DNA of 64,000 nucleotides from Paraburkholderia polaris. Its GTDB lineage: Bacteria; Pseudomonadota; Gammaproteobacteria; Burkholderiales; Burkholderiaceae. Shown in pieces: positions 34,092-42,903 of this stretch. The notes below the pieces were generated by a model. It had not been told where the DNA came from and searched no databases. It saw nothing but the letters and a program-made list of their open reading frames with translations. The position numbers and the translations under genes are program-made. Each line of letters starts with the position of its first letter. Position 1 is the first letter of the stretch. The stretch is from positions 62,001 to 126,000 of the forward strand of contig NZ_JABBGJ010000034.1 of the NCBI RefSeq assembly GCF_012927345.1, written 5' to 3'.

Positions 34092-34640
34092 ATGAAAACC
34101 GTTGGCGATAAAGTTGAAGCGTTCACGGTCACTGCTGCCAAGCCGGGCTTCAACAACCACGAAGAAAACGGCGTGTCCGCATTCGAGGACATTACGGAGC
34201 AGTCATTTCCGGGCAAGTGGAAGATTATCTATTTCTACCCTAAGGATTTCTCATTCGTCTGTCCGACGGAAATCGTTGAATTCGGCAAGCTAGCCAAGGA
34301 TTTCGAAGAGCGCGATGCGGTCTTGCTGGGCGGCAGCGTGGACAACGAATTCGTCAAGCTGGCATGGCGCCGTGAGCACAAGGACCTGAGCAAGCTGAAC
34401 CATTATTCGTTCGGCGACGTTAAGGGCGAGCTGATTGACCAGCTGGGCGTGCGCGACGCGGAAGCGGGCGTGGCGCTGCGTGCAACGTTCATCGTCGATC
34501 CGGACAACACGATCCAGCACGTTTCGGTGAACAACCTGAACGTCGGTCGTAATCCAGAAGAAGTGCTGCGTATTCTGGATGGGTTGCAGACGGACGAACT
34601 GTGTCCTTGCAACCGCGCAGTCGGCGGCTCAACGCTGTAG
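34092..34640 (+). CDS. ahpC: Alkyl hydroperoxide reductase AhpC (mycobacterial-type 2-Cys peroxiredoxin)
   Basis: A 182-residue peroxiredoxin that reduces hydrogen peroxide and organic peroxides. The peroxidatic Cys is C57 in FSFVCPTE, and the C-terminal Cys pair C171/C173 lies in DELCPCNR. The spelling PGKWKIIYFYPKDF and VGRNPEEVLRILDGLQTDEL follows the group found in Mycobacterium and Burkholderia, whose members are normally reduced by the thioredoxin-like AhpD. No ahpD gene is adjacent here. ATG 34092 has AAGGAG at a good distance; 41 open codons upstream are not supported. Cytosolic, probably peroxide-induced. Confidence 0.9.
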   Translation: MKTVGDKVEAFTVTAAKPGFNNHEENGVSAFEDITEQSFPGKWKIIYFYPKDFSFVCPTEIVEFGKLAKDFEERDAVLLGGSVDNEFVKLAWRREHKDLSKLNHYSFGDVKGELIDQLGVRDAEAGVALRATFIVDPDNTIQHVSVNNLNVGRNPEEVLRILDGLQTDELCPCNRAVGGSTL

Positions 34641-34665
34641 GCAGTGCTGTCGGAAGGTGGTCTTG

Positions 34666-34748
34666 GGCCTTTCCTTGATTACTTATTGGTTTGTTAGCGT
34701 TCGCCCCTGTGCGGGGCTAATAATCCAATATCAATTCAAGGAAAGGCC
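34666..34748. repeat. Long-armed palindromic repeat, copy 1
   Basis: GGCCTTTCCTTGA at 34666-34678 pairs perfectly with TCAAGGAAAGGCC at 34736-34748. Inside is a second hairpin around GTTCGCCCCTGTGCGGGGC. The element starts 26 bases behind ahpC and ends 53 bases before the 3' end of ispF, so it sits between two convergent genes where it may stop transcription. It shares arms and inner spelling with 48133-48217. Confidence 0.85.
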
Positions 34749-34800
34749 AACGCCACCGGCATGCAGATAAACAACCGCCGCAAAGGCAAAAAAACCAACC

Positions 34801-35280
34801 TCAATTCTTGATCAGCAAAGCCACAGCCTGCGCTTCAATCCCCTCCCCGCGCCCGAGGTAACCCAGCTTCTCATTAGTCTTAGCCTTAACATTGACCCGC
34901 TCAACCGGCAGGTCAAGATCCGCAGCAATATTCGCGCGCATCCCTTCGATATGGGGCGCCAACTTGGGCGCCTGCGCAACCACACTGCTATCCACATTAG
35001 CGATAGAAAATCCGGCGGCTTTAACGCGAGCAAAACACTCACGCAGTAAAACCCGGCTATCCGCGCCAGCGAATTTGGCATCGGTATCGGAGAAGTGCCG
35101 CCCAATATCGCCCATCGCGGCCGCGCCGAAAATAGCGTCGGTAATCGCGTGCAGCAGCACATCCGCATCCGAATGCCCGAGCAGCCCGCGCTCGTAGGGA
35201 ATCGTCACGCCGCCGATAATCAACGGACGTCCCGGCACCAGCGCATGCACGTCATAACCCTGCCCAATTCTGAAATCCAT
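34801..35280 (-). CDS. ispF: 2-C-methyl-D-erythritol 2,4-cyclodiphosphate synthase
   Basis: A 159-residue enzyme of the MEP pathway to isopentenyl diphosphate; it converts the CDP-methylerythritol phosphate into the cyclic diphosphate, releasing CMP. The zinc ligands are in GYDVHAL (Asp8, His10) and LLGHSDADVLLHAI; the C-terminal part shows VKAKTNEKLGYLGRGEGI. ATG 35280 is the usual start (MDFRIGQGYD); an in-frame TTG at 35289 is an alternative. It follows ispD by 44 bases on the same strand, as in many bacteria where they form an operon or a fusion. It works as a trimer in the cytosol. Confidence 0.97.
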   Translation of the reverse strand: MDFRIGQGYDVHALVPGRPLIIGGVTIPYERGLLGHSDADVLLHAITDAIFGAAAMGDIGRHFSDTDAKFAGADSRVLLRECFARVKAAGFSIANVDSSVVAQAPKLAPHIEGMRANIAADLDLPVERVNVKAKTNEKLGYLGRGEGIEAQAVALLIKN

Positions 35281-35324
35281 ATGCGTCAAGTCCTCAGCCC
35301 CTTCATTAAAATTTGATTATCCAG

Positions 35325-36041
35325 TCAGGAAGCCGAAGACGACCGGCACAGAATCGCCTCGGCCAGATCGAAGTCTTCCGGATAAGTGACCTTGAAGTTA
35401 CGCAAACTCCCCTGCACCAACTTGGGCGCGTGCCCCAGCCACTCGATCGCGCTCGCTTCGTCGGTCAGGTCGTGACCGTCCGCCTGCGCGCGCAAAATCG
35501 CCTCGCGCAACATGCCGATGCGGAACATCTGCGGCGTCTGCGCCTGCCACAGGCCATCGCGGGCTTCGGTGCGGGCAATCCGCCCGTCGGACGAACCTGC
35601 ATCTATCCGCTTCAAGGTATCCGCAACGGGCAAGGCCATGATGCCGCCCACCGCGTCGTCCTTCAGCGCGGCGATCAGCGTGCGGATCAAGCCAGGCGTA
35701 ATGCCGGGCCGCGCGGCGTCGTGCACCAGCACCCAGTCGTCGTCATGCGCGCCGAATTCGGCCAGCGCATGCAACCCGTTCAGCACCGACGCCTGGCGCG
35801 AGGCCCCGCCGGAGCGGCGCACGGCGAAACGCAAGCCGCTGAAGCGGCGGGCGTCGAAGTGCTGGTCGTCCGGGGCAATCACCACAAGGGTTTGCGCAAA
35901 CTCGCTGCAGGCGTCAAAAGCCGCCAGCGAGTAATGCAACATGTCGCGGCCGGCGACAGTGCGATATTGTTTGGGCATCGCGGCGCCGGAACGGCTGCCG
36001 GTGCCTGCGCACGGAATCAGGGCAAATAGACGGGAAGTCAC
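35325..36041 (-). CDS. ispD: 2-C-methyl-D-erythritol 4-phosphate cytidylyltransferase
   Basis: A 238-residue enzyme that joins CTP and methylerythritol 4-phosphate, two steps before IspF. The nucleotide-binding N-terminus reads FALIPCAGTGSRSG with PKQYRTVAGR; WVLVHDAARPGI, LPVADTLKRI and LWQAQTPQMFR are the other conserved parts. The start is GTG 36041, which gives (M)TSRLFALIP as in Burkholderia homologues; an ORF call from further upstream would add 24 unlikely residues. It is divergent from mfd, with 121 bases between the start codons for both promoters. Confidence 0.96.
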   Translation of the reverse strand: MTSRLFALIPCAGTGSRSGAAMPKQYRTVAGRDMLHYSLAAFDACSEFAQTLVVIAPDDQHFDARRFSGLRFAVRRSGGASRQASVLNGLHALAEFGAHDDDWVLVHDAARPGITPGLIRTLIAALKDDAVGGIMALPVADTLKRIDAGSSDGRIARTEARDGLWQAQTPQMFRIGMLREAILRAQADGHDLTDEASAIEWLGHAPKLVQGSLRNFKVTYPEDFDLAEAILCRSSSAS

Positions 36042-36162
36042 GAGTGCGGATGCCGCGAGGTTAAAGTAAAGGACGGATTTTATAATAGGTCCTTCGCATC
36101 CACGCCCTGACACGCGTAAACTTGCCGATCACGTGTGAGCCTGAGGCCGCTTTTTCTCTTTT

Positions 36163-39100
36163 ATGCCAGACATCGCCGCAACATCGCAGTACTCCCCGCC
36201 CGTCGCGCTCGTCAAGGCCGGCCAGCGTTTTGCCTTCGACGGCACGCACGGCTCGTCCGACGCGTTGCTGATCGCCCGCTACCACCTTGCCTATCGCGAG
36301 AAGGTGCCGCTGTTGGCGGTCGTCTGCGAAAGCGCCGTCGACGCGCAGCGGCTGTCGCAGGAAATCAGCTTTTTCGCGCCCGAGGCACGCGTGCGTTTGC
36401 TGCCCGACTGGGAAACGCTGCCTTACGACACCTTTTCGCCCCACCAGGATCTGGTCTCCGAGCGCCTCGCCACGCTGCACGATCTCGGCGAAGGCCGCTG
36501 CGACATCCTGCTGGTGCCGGCCACCACCGCTTTGTACCGAATGCCGCCTGCCTCGTTCATGGCGGGCTACACGTTCTCCTTCTCGCAAGGCGAGCGGCTG
36601 GACGAAGCCAGGCTCAAAGCGCAATTGACGCTTGCCGGCTACGAGCATGTGAGCCAGGTGGTGCGCCCCGGCGAATACTGCGTACGCGGCTCGCTGCTCG
36701 ATCTGTATCCAATGGGCTCGCCGCTACCGTACCGGATCGACCTGTTCGACGACCAGGTCGACTCGATCCGTGCATTCGATCCGGACACGCAGCGCAGCCT
36801 GTATCCGGTGAAAGACGTGCGTCTGCTGCCCGGCCGCGAATTCCCCTTCGACGAGGCCGCCCGCACGGCATTCCGCAGTCGCTGGCGCGAGACCTTCGAG
36901 GGCGATCCGAGCCGCGCGTCGATTTATAAGGATATCGGCAACAGCGTGCCTTCAGCGGGCATCGAATACTATTTGCCGCTCTTCTTCGACGAGACGGCGA
37001 CGCTGTTCCACTATCTGCCCGAAGGCGCGCAACTGGCGTTCGTCGGCGATCTGGACGCGGCGATCAAGCGCTTCACCAACGACACCAAACAGCGCTACAA
37101 CTTCCTGTCGCACGATCGCGACCGGCCGATTCTGGAACCGCAGCGCCTGTTCCTGTCGGACGAGGATTTCTTCACGTTCGCCAAGCCGTTCGCGCGGCTC
37201 GTCTTGCCCGCCAACGCGGGCGGCGGCTGGTCAATCCCGTTGCCGAATCTTGCGATCGACCGTCACGCGGAAGATCCGGTCTCGGCCTTACGCGCCTACC
37301 TCGACACCACGCCGAACCGCGTGCTCTTTGCCACTGAATCGGCCGGTCGGCGCGAAACGCTCTTGCAATTGCTCGCCGACAATCATCTGAGGCCGGCATC
37401 GAGCGACACATTCCAAAGCTGGCTCACGAGCGACACGCGTTTCTCGCTTGGCGTCGCACCGCTGGCCAACGGTTTTGCCGTGCCCGCCGACGGCATCGCG
37501 ATCATCACCGAGACGGAGCTTTACGGCCCGCTCGCGCGCCGCGCGGGGCGCCGCCGTCAGGAACAGGCGAGCAACGTCGATTCGATGGTGCGCGATCTGT
37601 CCGAACTGAAGATCGGCGATCCGGTCGTGCATTCGCAGCACGGCATCGGCCGCTATATGGGCCTCGTCACAATGGATCTCGGCGAAGGCGAGACCGAGTT
37701 CCTGCACCTCGAATACGCGAGCAACAGCAAGCTCTACGTGCCGGTCGCGCAGTTGCACGTGATCTCGCGCTACAGCGGCGCGGATCCGGAAAGCGCGCCG
37801 TTGCATTCGCTCGGTTCAGGCCAGTGGGAAAAGGCCAAACGCAAAGCCGCGCAGCAGATCCGCGACACCGCTGCCGAGCTGCTGAACCTGTACGCCCGTC
37901 GCGCCCTGCGTGAAGGCCATGCGTTCGCGCTCGAACCGAAAGACTATGTGAAGTTCGCCGAGAGCTTCGGCTTCGAGGAAACACCGGACCAGGCCGCAGC
38001 GATTGCCGCCGTGATCGGCGACATGACGAGCGGCAAACCGATGGACCGCCTCGTGTGCGGCGACGTCGGTTTCGGCAAGACCGAAGTGGCATTGCGCGCG
38101 GCGTTTATCGCGGTGATGGGCGGCAAGCAGGTTGCGCTGCTCTCGCCCACCACGCTGCTCGCCGAACAGCACACGCAAACCTTTACTGATCGATTCTCCG
38201 ATTGGCCGGTGCGCATTGCCGAATTGTCGCGCTTCAAGTCGACCAAGGAAGTCAACGCAGCGATCCAGCAGATCAACGAAGGCACGGTCGATATCGTGAT
38301 CGGCACCCACAAGCTGCTGTCGTCGGACGTGCAGTTCAAGCGGTTGGGGCTCGTGATCATCGACGAGGAACACCGTTTCGGCGTGCGTCAGAAAGAGGCA
38401 TTGAAAGCGTTGCGCGCTGAAGTCGATGTGCTCACGCTCACCGCCACGCCGATCCCACGTACGCTCGGCATGGCACTCGAAGGCCTGCGTGATTTCTCTG
38501 TCATCGCCACCGCGCCGCAAAAGCGCCTCGCGATCAAGACTTTCGTGCGTCGCGAAGAAGACAGCGTGATTCGCGAAGCGATGTTGCGCGAGTTGAAACG
38601 TGGCGGCCAGGTGTACTTCCTGCATAACGAAGTCGAGACGATTGAGAATCGCCGGCAGATGCTTGAAGCGCTCGTGCCGGAAGCGCGCATCGCCGTCGCG
38701 CATGGACAGATGCATGAGCGTGAACTCGAACGCGTGATGCGTGACTTCGTTGCCCAACGCGCGAACGTTCTGCTGTGCACGACGATTATCGAAACCGGTA
38801 TCGACGTACCGAGCGCCAACACGATCCTGATTCACCGCGCCGACAAGTTCGGCCTCGCGCAATTGCATCAGTTGCGTGGCCGCGTAGGCCGTTCGCATCA
38901 CCAGGCATACTCGTATCTGCTGGTGCATGACCCGCAAGGACTCACCAAGCAGGCGCAGCGCCGTCTCGAAGCGATCCAGCAGATGGAGGAACTCGGTTCG
39001 GGCTTCTATCTCGCGATGCACGACCTGGAGATTCGCGGCACGGGCGAAGTGCTCGGCGACAAGCAATCGGGCGAGATTCAGGAGATCGGTTTCCAGCTCT

Positions 39101-39645
39101 ATACCGACATGCTGAACGACGCCGTGAAGGCGCTCAAGGAAGGCAAGGAGCCGGACCTCACCGCGCCGCTCGCCGCGACCACCGAGATCAATCTGCACGC
39201 GCCCGCGATTCTGCCCGCGGATTATTGCGGCGACGTGCAGGAACGTCTGTCGCTCTACAAGCGGCTCGCTAATTGTGAACACAACGATTCGATCGACGGC
39301 ATTCAGGAAGAGTTGATCGATCGCTTCGGCAAGTTGCCGCCGCAAGCGCATGCGCTCATCGAGACACATCGTCTGCGGTTGGCGGCCAAGCCTTTGGGCA
39401 TTTCAAAAATCGATGCAGGCGAAAACGTGATCGGCTTGCAGTTCATCCCCAATCCGCCTATCGACGCGATGCGGATCATCGAGATGGTGCAGAAGCACAA
39501 GCACATCAGACTCGCGGGCCAGGACAAGCTGCGGATTGAAACGCGCAGCCCGGATCTGGCCGTGCGTGTGGCGACGGTGAAAGAAACCTTGCGCGCGCTC
39601 GGCACGCCCAGCCGCGGCACGGCGGCCACGACTGCTGCGCGCTAA
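36163..39645 (+). CDS. mfd: Transcription-repair coupling factor Mfd
   Basis: A 1160-residue DNA translocase that removes RNA polymerase stalled at lesions and recruits UvrA. Domain order: UvrB-like N-terminus (SDALLIARYH, LPDWETLPYDTFSPH), RNA-polymerase-interaction domain around residues 480-550 (DPVVHSQHGIGRYMGL), RecG-like helicase core with Walker A GDVGFGKTEVA near residue 632, DEEH box in IIDEEHRFG near 733, then the TRG-containing region (LRGRVGRSHHQAYSYLL), and the C-terminal autoinhibitory domain. Length equals the E. coli protein (1148). It is transcribed away from ispD and has a terminator behind it. Confidence 0.98.
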   Translation: MPDIAATSQYSPPVALVKAGQRFAFDGTHGSSDALLIARYHLAYREKVPLLAVVCESAVDAQRLSQEISFFAPEARVRLLPDWETLPYDTFSPHQDLVSERLATLHDLGEGRCDILLVPATTALYRMPPASFMAGYTFSFSQGERLDEARLKAQLTLAGYEHVSQVVRPGEYCVRGSLLDLYPMGSPLPYRIDLFDDQVDSIRAFDPDTQRSLYPVKDVRLLPGREFPFDEAARTAFRSRWRETFEGDPSRASIYKDIGNSVPSAGIEYYLPLFFDETATLFHYLPEGAQLAFVGDLDAAIKRFTNDTKQRYNFLSHDRDRPILEPQRLFLSDEDFFTFAKPFARLVLPANAGGGWSIPLPNLAIDRHAEDPVSALRAYLDTTPNRVLFATESAGRRETLLQLLADNHLRPASSDTFQSWLTSDTRFSLGVAPLANGFAVPADGIAIITETELYGPLARRAGRRRQEQASNVDSMVRDLSELKIGDPVVHSQHGIGRYMGLVTMDLGEGETEFLHLEYASNSKLYVPVAQLHVISRYSGADPESAPLHSLGSGQWEKAKRKAAQQIRDTAAELLNLYARRALREGHAFALEPKDYVKFAESFGFEETPDQAAAIAAVIGDMTSGKPMDRLVCGDVGFGKTEVALRAAFIAVMGGKQVALLSPTTLLAEQHTQTFTDRFSDWPVRIAELSRFKSTKEVNAAIQQINEGTVDIVIGTHKLLSSDVQFKRLGLVIIDEEHRFGVRQKEALKALRAEVDVLTLTATPIPRTLGMALEGLRDFSVIATAPQKRLAIKTFVRREEDSVIREAMLRELKRGGQVYFLHNEVETIENRRQMLEALVPEARIAVAHGQMHERELERVMRDFVAQRANVLLCTTIIETGIDVPSANTILIHRADKFGLAQLHQLRGRVGRSHHQAYSYLLVHDPQGLTKQAQRRLEAIQQMEELGSGFYLAMHDLEIRGTGEVLGDKQSGEIQEIGFQLYTDMLNDAVKALKEGKEPDLTAPLAATTEINLHAPAILPADYCGDVQERLSLYKRLANCEHNDSIDGIQEELIDRFGKLPPQAHALIETHRLRLAAKPLGISKIDAGENVIGLQFIPNPPIDAMRIIEMVQKHKHIRLAGQDKLRIETRSPDLAVRVATVKETLRALGTPSRGTAATTAAR

Positions 39646-39712
39646 CGTATCGCAGCGTTCGTGCTAACGCGGCGATATCGCGTCAACAGCGGCTTTAACA
39701 CCGCTGCCTATA

Positions 39713-39756
39713 CCGGCACCTGCGCCGGCACCTGCGCCGGCACCCACGCCGGCACT
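39713..39756 (+). repeat. Short 12-bp tandem repeat behind mfd
   Basis: CCGGCACCTGCG occurs twice, followed by the variant CCGGCACCCACG and a partial fourth copy CCGGCACT. The unit length is a multiple of three, and on the minus strand it reads as Gly-Ala repeats, but no convincing gene contains it. Confidence 0.75.
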
Positions 39757-39758
39757 CG

Positions 39759-39785
39759 AAAAACCGGCTACGTCTAGCGGTTTTT
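39759..39785 (+). terminator. Rho-independent terminator behind mfd
   Basis: AAAAACC-G-GCTA pairs with TAGC-GGTTTTT, with one bulged G and a 4-base loop. The T-run makes it active on the plus strand, 113 bases beyond the mfd stop codon. Confidence 0.65.
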
Positions 39786-39790
39786 CGTTC

Positions 39791-39839
39791 ATGCTGCGGT
39801 GCGCAAATGCGCTCCGCAGCATACGGGTGCGTTTTTTTT
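39791..39839 (+). terminator. Second hairpin and T-run between mfd and argE
   Basis: ATGCTGCGG (39791-39799) pairs with CCGCAGCAT (39814-39822), with an inner GCGCA/TGCGC pairing. A run of eight T at 39832-39839 follows after a 9-base spacer, longer than in a standard terminator. It may back up the first terminator, or it may be a separate structure in the argE leader. Confidence 0.45.
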
Positions 39840-39876
39840 GGGTATGATCGAAAGACTCAAATGCTGGAGTCTTGTC

Positions 39877-41127
39877 ATGTCTCACGTCGCTGAATCAGCG
39901 CAATCGTCGCAAACGCCCGCCTCTGAATCAAATTCTTCCTCGCCTGCATCGCTCCCCGCCTCGCTTCCCTGGGTAACCCGTCTCGTGTCGATGGACACGG
40001 TGAGCCGCAATCCGAATCTCGGTCTGATCGAAACCGTGCGCGACGAATTGCGCGCGGTCGGCATCGAGGCCACGCTCACGCACGACGAAAGCGGCAAATG
40101 GGCCAATCTGTTCGCAACGATCCCCGCGCACAACGGTGAGACGAACGGCGGTGTGGTGCTGTCGGGCCATACAGACGTCGTGCCCGTAGACGGTCAGCAA
40201 TGGGACAGCGATCCGTTCAAGCCGGAAATTCGCGGCGATAAACTGTACGGCCGTGGCACCTGCGATATGAAGGGCTTCATCGGCGCGGCGCTTGCACTCG
40301 TGCCCGATATGCAGCGCACCAAACTCGCCAAGCCGATTCACTTCGCCTTGTCGTTCGACGAGGAAGTGGGCTGCGCAGGCGCGCCGCTCCTGATTGCCGA
40401 TCTGATGAAGCGCGGCGTGAAGCCGGACGGCTGCATCGTCGGCGAGCCGACCAGCATGCGGCCGATCGTGGCGCACAAAGGCATCAACGCGTATCAGTGC
40501 TGCGTGCGCGGCCAGGCAGCGCATTCGTCGCTCACGCCGAAGGGCTTGAATGCCATCGAATACGCCGCGCGCCTGATCTGCTACATCCGCGATATGGCCG
40601 ATCAATTCCGCGAGCAAGGCCCGTTCGACGAACTGTATGACGTGCCCTTCACCACGTCGCAAACCAGCACGATTATCGGCGGCAATGCGATCAATACCGT
40701 GCCGGCCGAATGCAAGTTCCAGTTTGAATTCCGCAATCTGCCCACGCTCGACCCCGAACCGATCTTCGCGCGTATCGATCAATATGCACGCGAAACGCTG
40801 CTGCCGAAAATGTTGCGCGAGCATCCATCTGCGGCGATCGAGATCACGAAGATTGCCGCCGCGCCCGGCCTCGATTCGTCTGAACAAGCCGCGATCACAC
40901 AACTCGTGCGTGCGCTGACCGCGGACCAGGACAAACGCAAGGTCGCGTACGGCACCGAAGCCGGGCTGTTCTCACTGGCAGGCATTCCGAGCATTGTCTG
41001 CGGCCCCGGCGACATCGAGCAGGCGCACAAGGCCAACGAGTTCGTGGCGCTGGATCAGCTCGTGGCGTGCGAACGTTTCTTGCAAAAATTCATTCACAGC
41101 ATGTCGGTTGACGCGCACGCGCACTGA
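39877..41127 (+). CDS. argE: Acetylornithine deacetylase (M20 family)
   Basis: A 416-residue zinc deacetylase expected to hydrolyse N-acetylornithine to ornithine and acetate. Metal and catalytic motifs: LSGHTDVVPVDG, YGRGTCDMKGF, the Glu-Glu in FDEEVGCAGAP, GEPTSMRP and the late His-containing end. ATG 39877 follows GGAG; the N-terminal ~25 residues are Ser/Ala/Gln-rich and longer than in E. coli ArgE. Substrate assignment rests on overall similarity to ArgE rather than on a genetic cluster, since no other arginine genes are nearby. Followed 54 bases later by a PLP enzyme gene, probably in one transcript. Confidence 0.9.
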   Translation: MSHVAESAQSSQTPASESNSSSPASLPASLPWVTRLVSMDTVSRNPNLGLIETVRDELRAVGIEATLTHDESGKWANLFATIPAHNGETNGGVVLSGHTDVVPVDGQQWDSDPFKPEIRGDKLYGRGTCDMKGFIGAALALVPDMQRTKLAKPIHFALSFDEEVGCAGAPLLIADLMKRGVKPDGCIVGEPTSMRPIVAHKGINAYQCCVRGQAAHSSLTPKGLNAIEYAARLICYIRDMADQFREQGPFDELYDVPFTTSQTSTIIGGNAINTVPAECKFQFEFRNLPTLDPEPIFARIDQYARETLLPKMLREHPSAAIEITKIAAAPGLDSSEQAAITQLVRALTADQDKRKVAYGTEAGLFSLAGIPSIVCGPGDIEQAHKANEFVALDQLVACERFLQKFIHSMSVDAHAH

Positions 41128-41181
41128 AACCGACTGGCGCAAAAAGAGTCTTACGCTTATTGAGGAACACACGCCCACGCC

Positions 41182-42216
41182 ATGTCAACCGCCACGCCGC
41201 AACACACCGACCATACGATCGACGGCGAGCCGATCCCCACACTCGACGACATCGCCACGCAGCACTTTGCGTTGACGCCGTGGGTGACGCGAACGCCGGT
41301 GTTCGACCGGCTCGACTTTCCGTCACTGGAAGGCACGGTAGTGAACTTTAAGTTCGAGTTGCTGCAAGCGGGCGGCAGCTTCAAGGCGCGCGGCGCGTTC
41401 ACCAACCTGCTCGCGCTCGACGAAGCGCAACGCAGCGCGGGCGTCACCTGTGTTTCAGGCGGCAATCATGCCGTGGCGGTCGCGTATGCGGCCATGCGCC
41501 TTGGCATCAGCGCAAAGGTCGTGCTGTTTCGTGCGGCCAATCCGGCACGCGTCGCCTTGTGCCGGCAATATCGCGCGGACATCGTGTTCGCGGAAAACAT
41601 TGCCGAGGCATTCGAACTGGTGCGCCGTATCGAGGCGGAGGAAGGCCGCTACTTCGTGCACCCGTTCAACGGTTATCGCACCGTGCTGGGCTCGGCCACG
41701 CTCGGCTATGAATGGGCCACGCAAACGCCCGACCTCGAAGCGGTAATCGTGCCGATCGGCGGCGGCGGTCTCGCTGCCGGTGTGGCCACCGCCATGCGGC
41801 TCGCGAATCCGAGGGTGCACGTCTACGGCGTCGAACCGGAAGGATCGGATGTGATGGGCAAAAGCTTTGCGGCCAATCACACGGTTAAGATGGGCCACAT
41901 GCACACCATTGCCGATTCGTTGGCGTCGCCGCATACCGAGGAATACAGCTACGAGTTGTGCCGCCGTCATATCGACCAGCTCGTCACCGTATCCGACGAC
42001 CAGTTGCGCGCGGCCATGCTGACCTTGTTCGGACAACTTAAGCTCGCCGTGGAGCCGGCCTGCGCCGCAGCTACGGCGGCGCTGCTCGGACCGCTGCGCG
42101 AAACGCTGCAAGGCAAACGCGTAGGTGTGCTGTTGTGCGGCACCAATACCGACCCGGTCAGTTTTGCCGCGCATATTGAACGGGCGCGGCATAGTCAGGC
42201 ACAGTTTCCAGAATAA
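41182..42216 (+). CDS. PLP-dependent threonine/serine dehydratase-like protein
   Basis: A 344-residue fold-type II PLP enzyme. The PLP lysine is in GGSFKARGAF, the phosphate/cofactor region in SGGNHAVAVAYA, and the glycine-rich loop in PIGGGGLAAG. It lacks a C-terminal ACT regulatory domain, so it is of the catabolic or serine-racemase/threo-3-hydroxyaspartate dehydratase type rather than full-length IlvA. Members of this group deaminate L-threonine or L-serine to 2-oxo acids and ammonia. The gene follows argE closely. The natural substrate is not fixed by the sequence. Confidence 0.88.
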   Translation: MSTATPQHTDHTIDGEPIPTLDDIATQHFALTPWVTRTPVFDRLDFPSLEGTVVNFKFELLQAGGSFKARGAFTNLLALDEAQRSAGVTCVSGGNHAVAVAYAAMRLGISAKVVLFRAANPARVALCRQYRADIVFAENIAEAFELVRRIEAEEGRYFVHPFNGYRTVLGSATLGYEWATQTPDLEAVIVPIGGGGLAAGVATAMRLANPRVHVYGVEPEGSDVMGKSFAANHTVKMGHMHTIADSLASPHTEEYSYELCRRHIDQLVTVSDDQLRAAMLTLFGQLKLAVEPACAAATAALLGPLRETLQGKRVGVLLCGTNTDPVSFAAHIERARHSQAQFPE

Positions 42217-42303
42217 AGCCAATCCGCGCTTTCCGTGCCAAAAGACTAGCCTATCCTTCTCAGATTGGTATGATTCGATTATCGACTTCTGGGAGGAACG
42301 TAT

Positions 42304-42753
42304 ATGAGCATGATTAAGGAATTCAAGGAATTTGCCCTCAAAGGCAACGTGATGGACCTCGCCGTCGGGGTGATTATCGGCGGCGCATTTTCCACCATCG
42401 TCAATTCAATTGTTAAAGACCTGATCATGCCGGTTGTCGGCGTTGCCACCGGCGGCCTCGATTTCTCCAACAAGTTCATTCGCCTCGGCGATATTCCCGC
42501 GAGTTTCAAAGGCAGTCCCGAGTCGTATAAAGACTTGCAGACTGCAGGCGTGGCGGTGTTCGGTTATGGCTCGTTCATCACCGTCGCCATCAACTTCGTG
42601 ATCCTCGCGTTCATCATCTTCTTGATGGTCAAGTTCATCAACAACCTGCGCAAGCCGGCTGAAGCCGCGCCGGCAGAGCCGCCGCCGACGCCGGAAGAGG
42701 TCGTGCTGCTGCGTGAAATCCGCGATTCGCTGAAAAACTCGGCGCCGCGTTAA
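42304..42753 (+). CDS. mscL: Large-conductance mechanosensitive channel MscL
   Basis: A 149-residue inner-membrane channel that opens under membrane tension and releases solutes on osmotic downshock. The N-terminal helix and first pore helix are visible in EFKEFALKGNVMDLAVGVIIGGAF (residues ~5-28; key glycine/alanine packing motif Gly-x-x-Ile-Gly-Gly), the second helix in FVILAFIIFLMVKFIN, and the cytoplasmic bundle in PEEVVLLREIRDSL. ATG 42304 has GGGAGGA upstream. Stand-alone gene, followed by a terminator shared with a convergent histidine kinase gene. Confidence 0.98.
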   Translation: MSMIKEFKEFALKGNVMDLAVGVIIGGAFSTIVNSIVKDLIMPVVGVATGGLDFSNKFIRLGDIPASFKGSPESYKDLQTAGVAVFGYGSFITVAINFVILAFIIFLMVKFINNLRKPAEAAPAEPPPTPEEVVLLREIRDSLKNSAPR

Positions 42754-42820
42754 GCCGCCCGCGTTTAAGCCTCCTTCACCGCGTTCAGCACTCGCGCCAG
42801 CACATTAGCCGGCGCGAATT

Positions 42821-42858
42821 AAAAAAGCCTGTTGCGAGGAATCGCCACAGGCTTTTTT
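42821..42858. terminator. Bidirectional terminator between mscL and the hybrid kinase gene
   Basis: A perfect 12-bp stem AAAAAAGCCTGT / ACAGGCTTTTTT with a 14-base loop. It has T-runs on both strands and lies between two convergent genes, 68 bases behind mscL and 46 bases behind the kinase stop codon. Confidence 0.93.
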
Positions 42859-42903
42859 ATGCCACGCGCAAATTACGCCGAGTCAGCCGACGCTACGAAC
42901 AGA

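Noticed and set aside
37816..39369. A 517-codon open frame antisense to mfd
   Set aside because: Shadow of the mfd helicase domain; no start signal and no recognisable domain.
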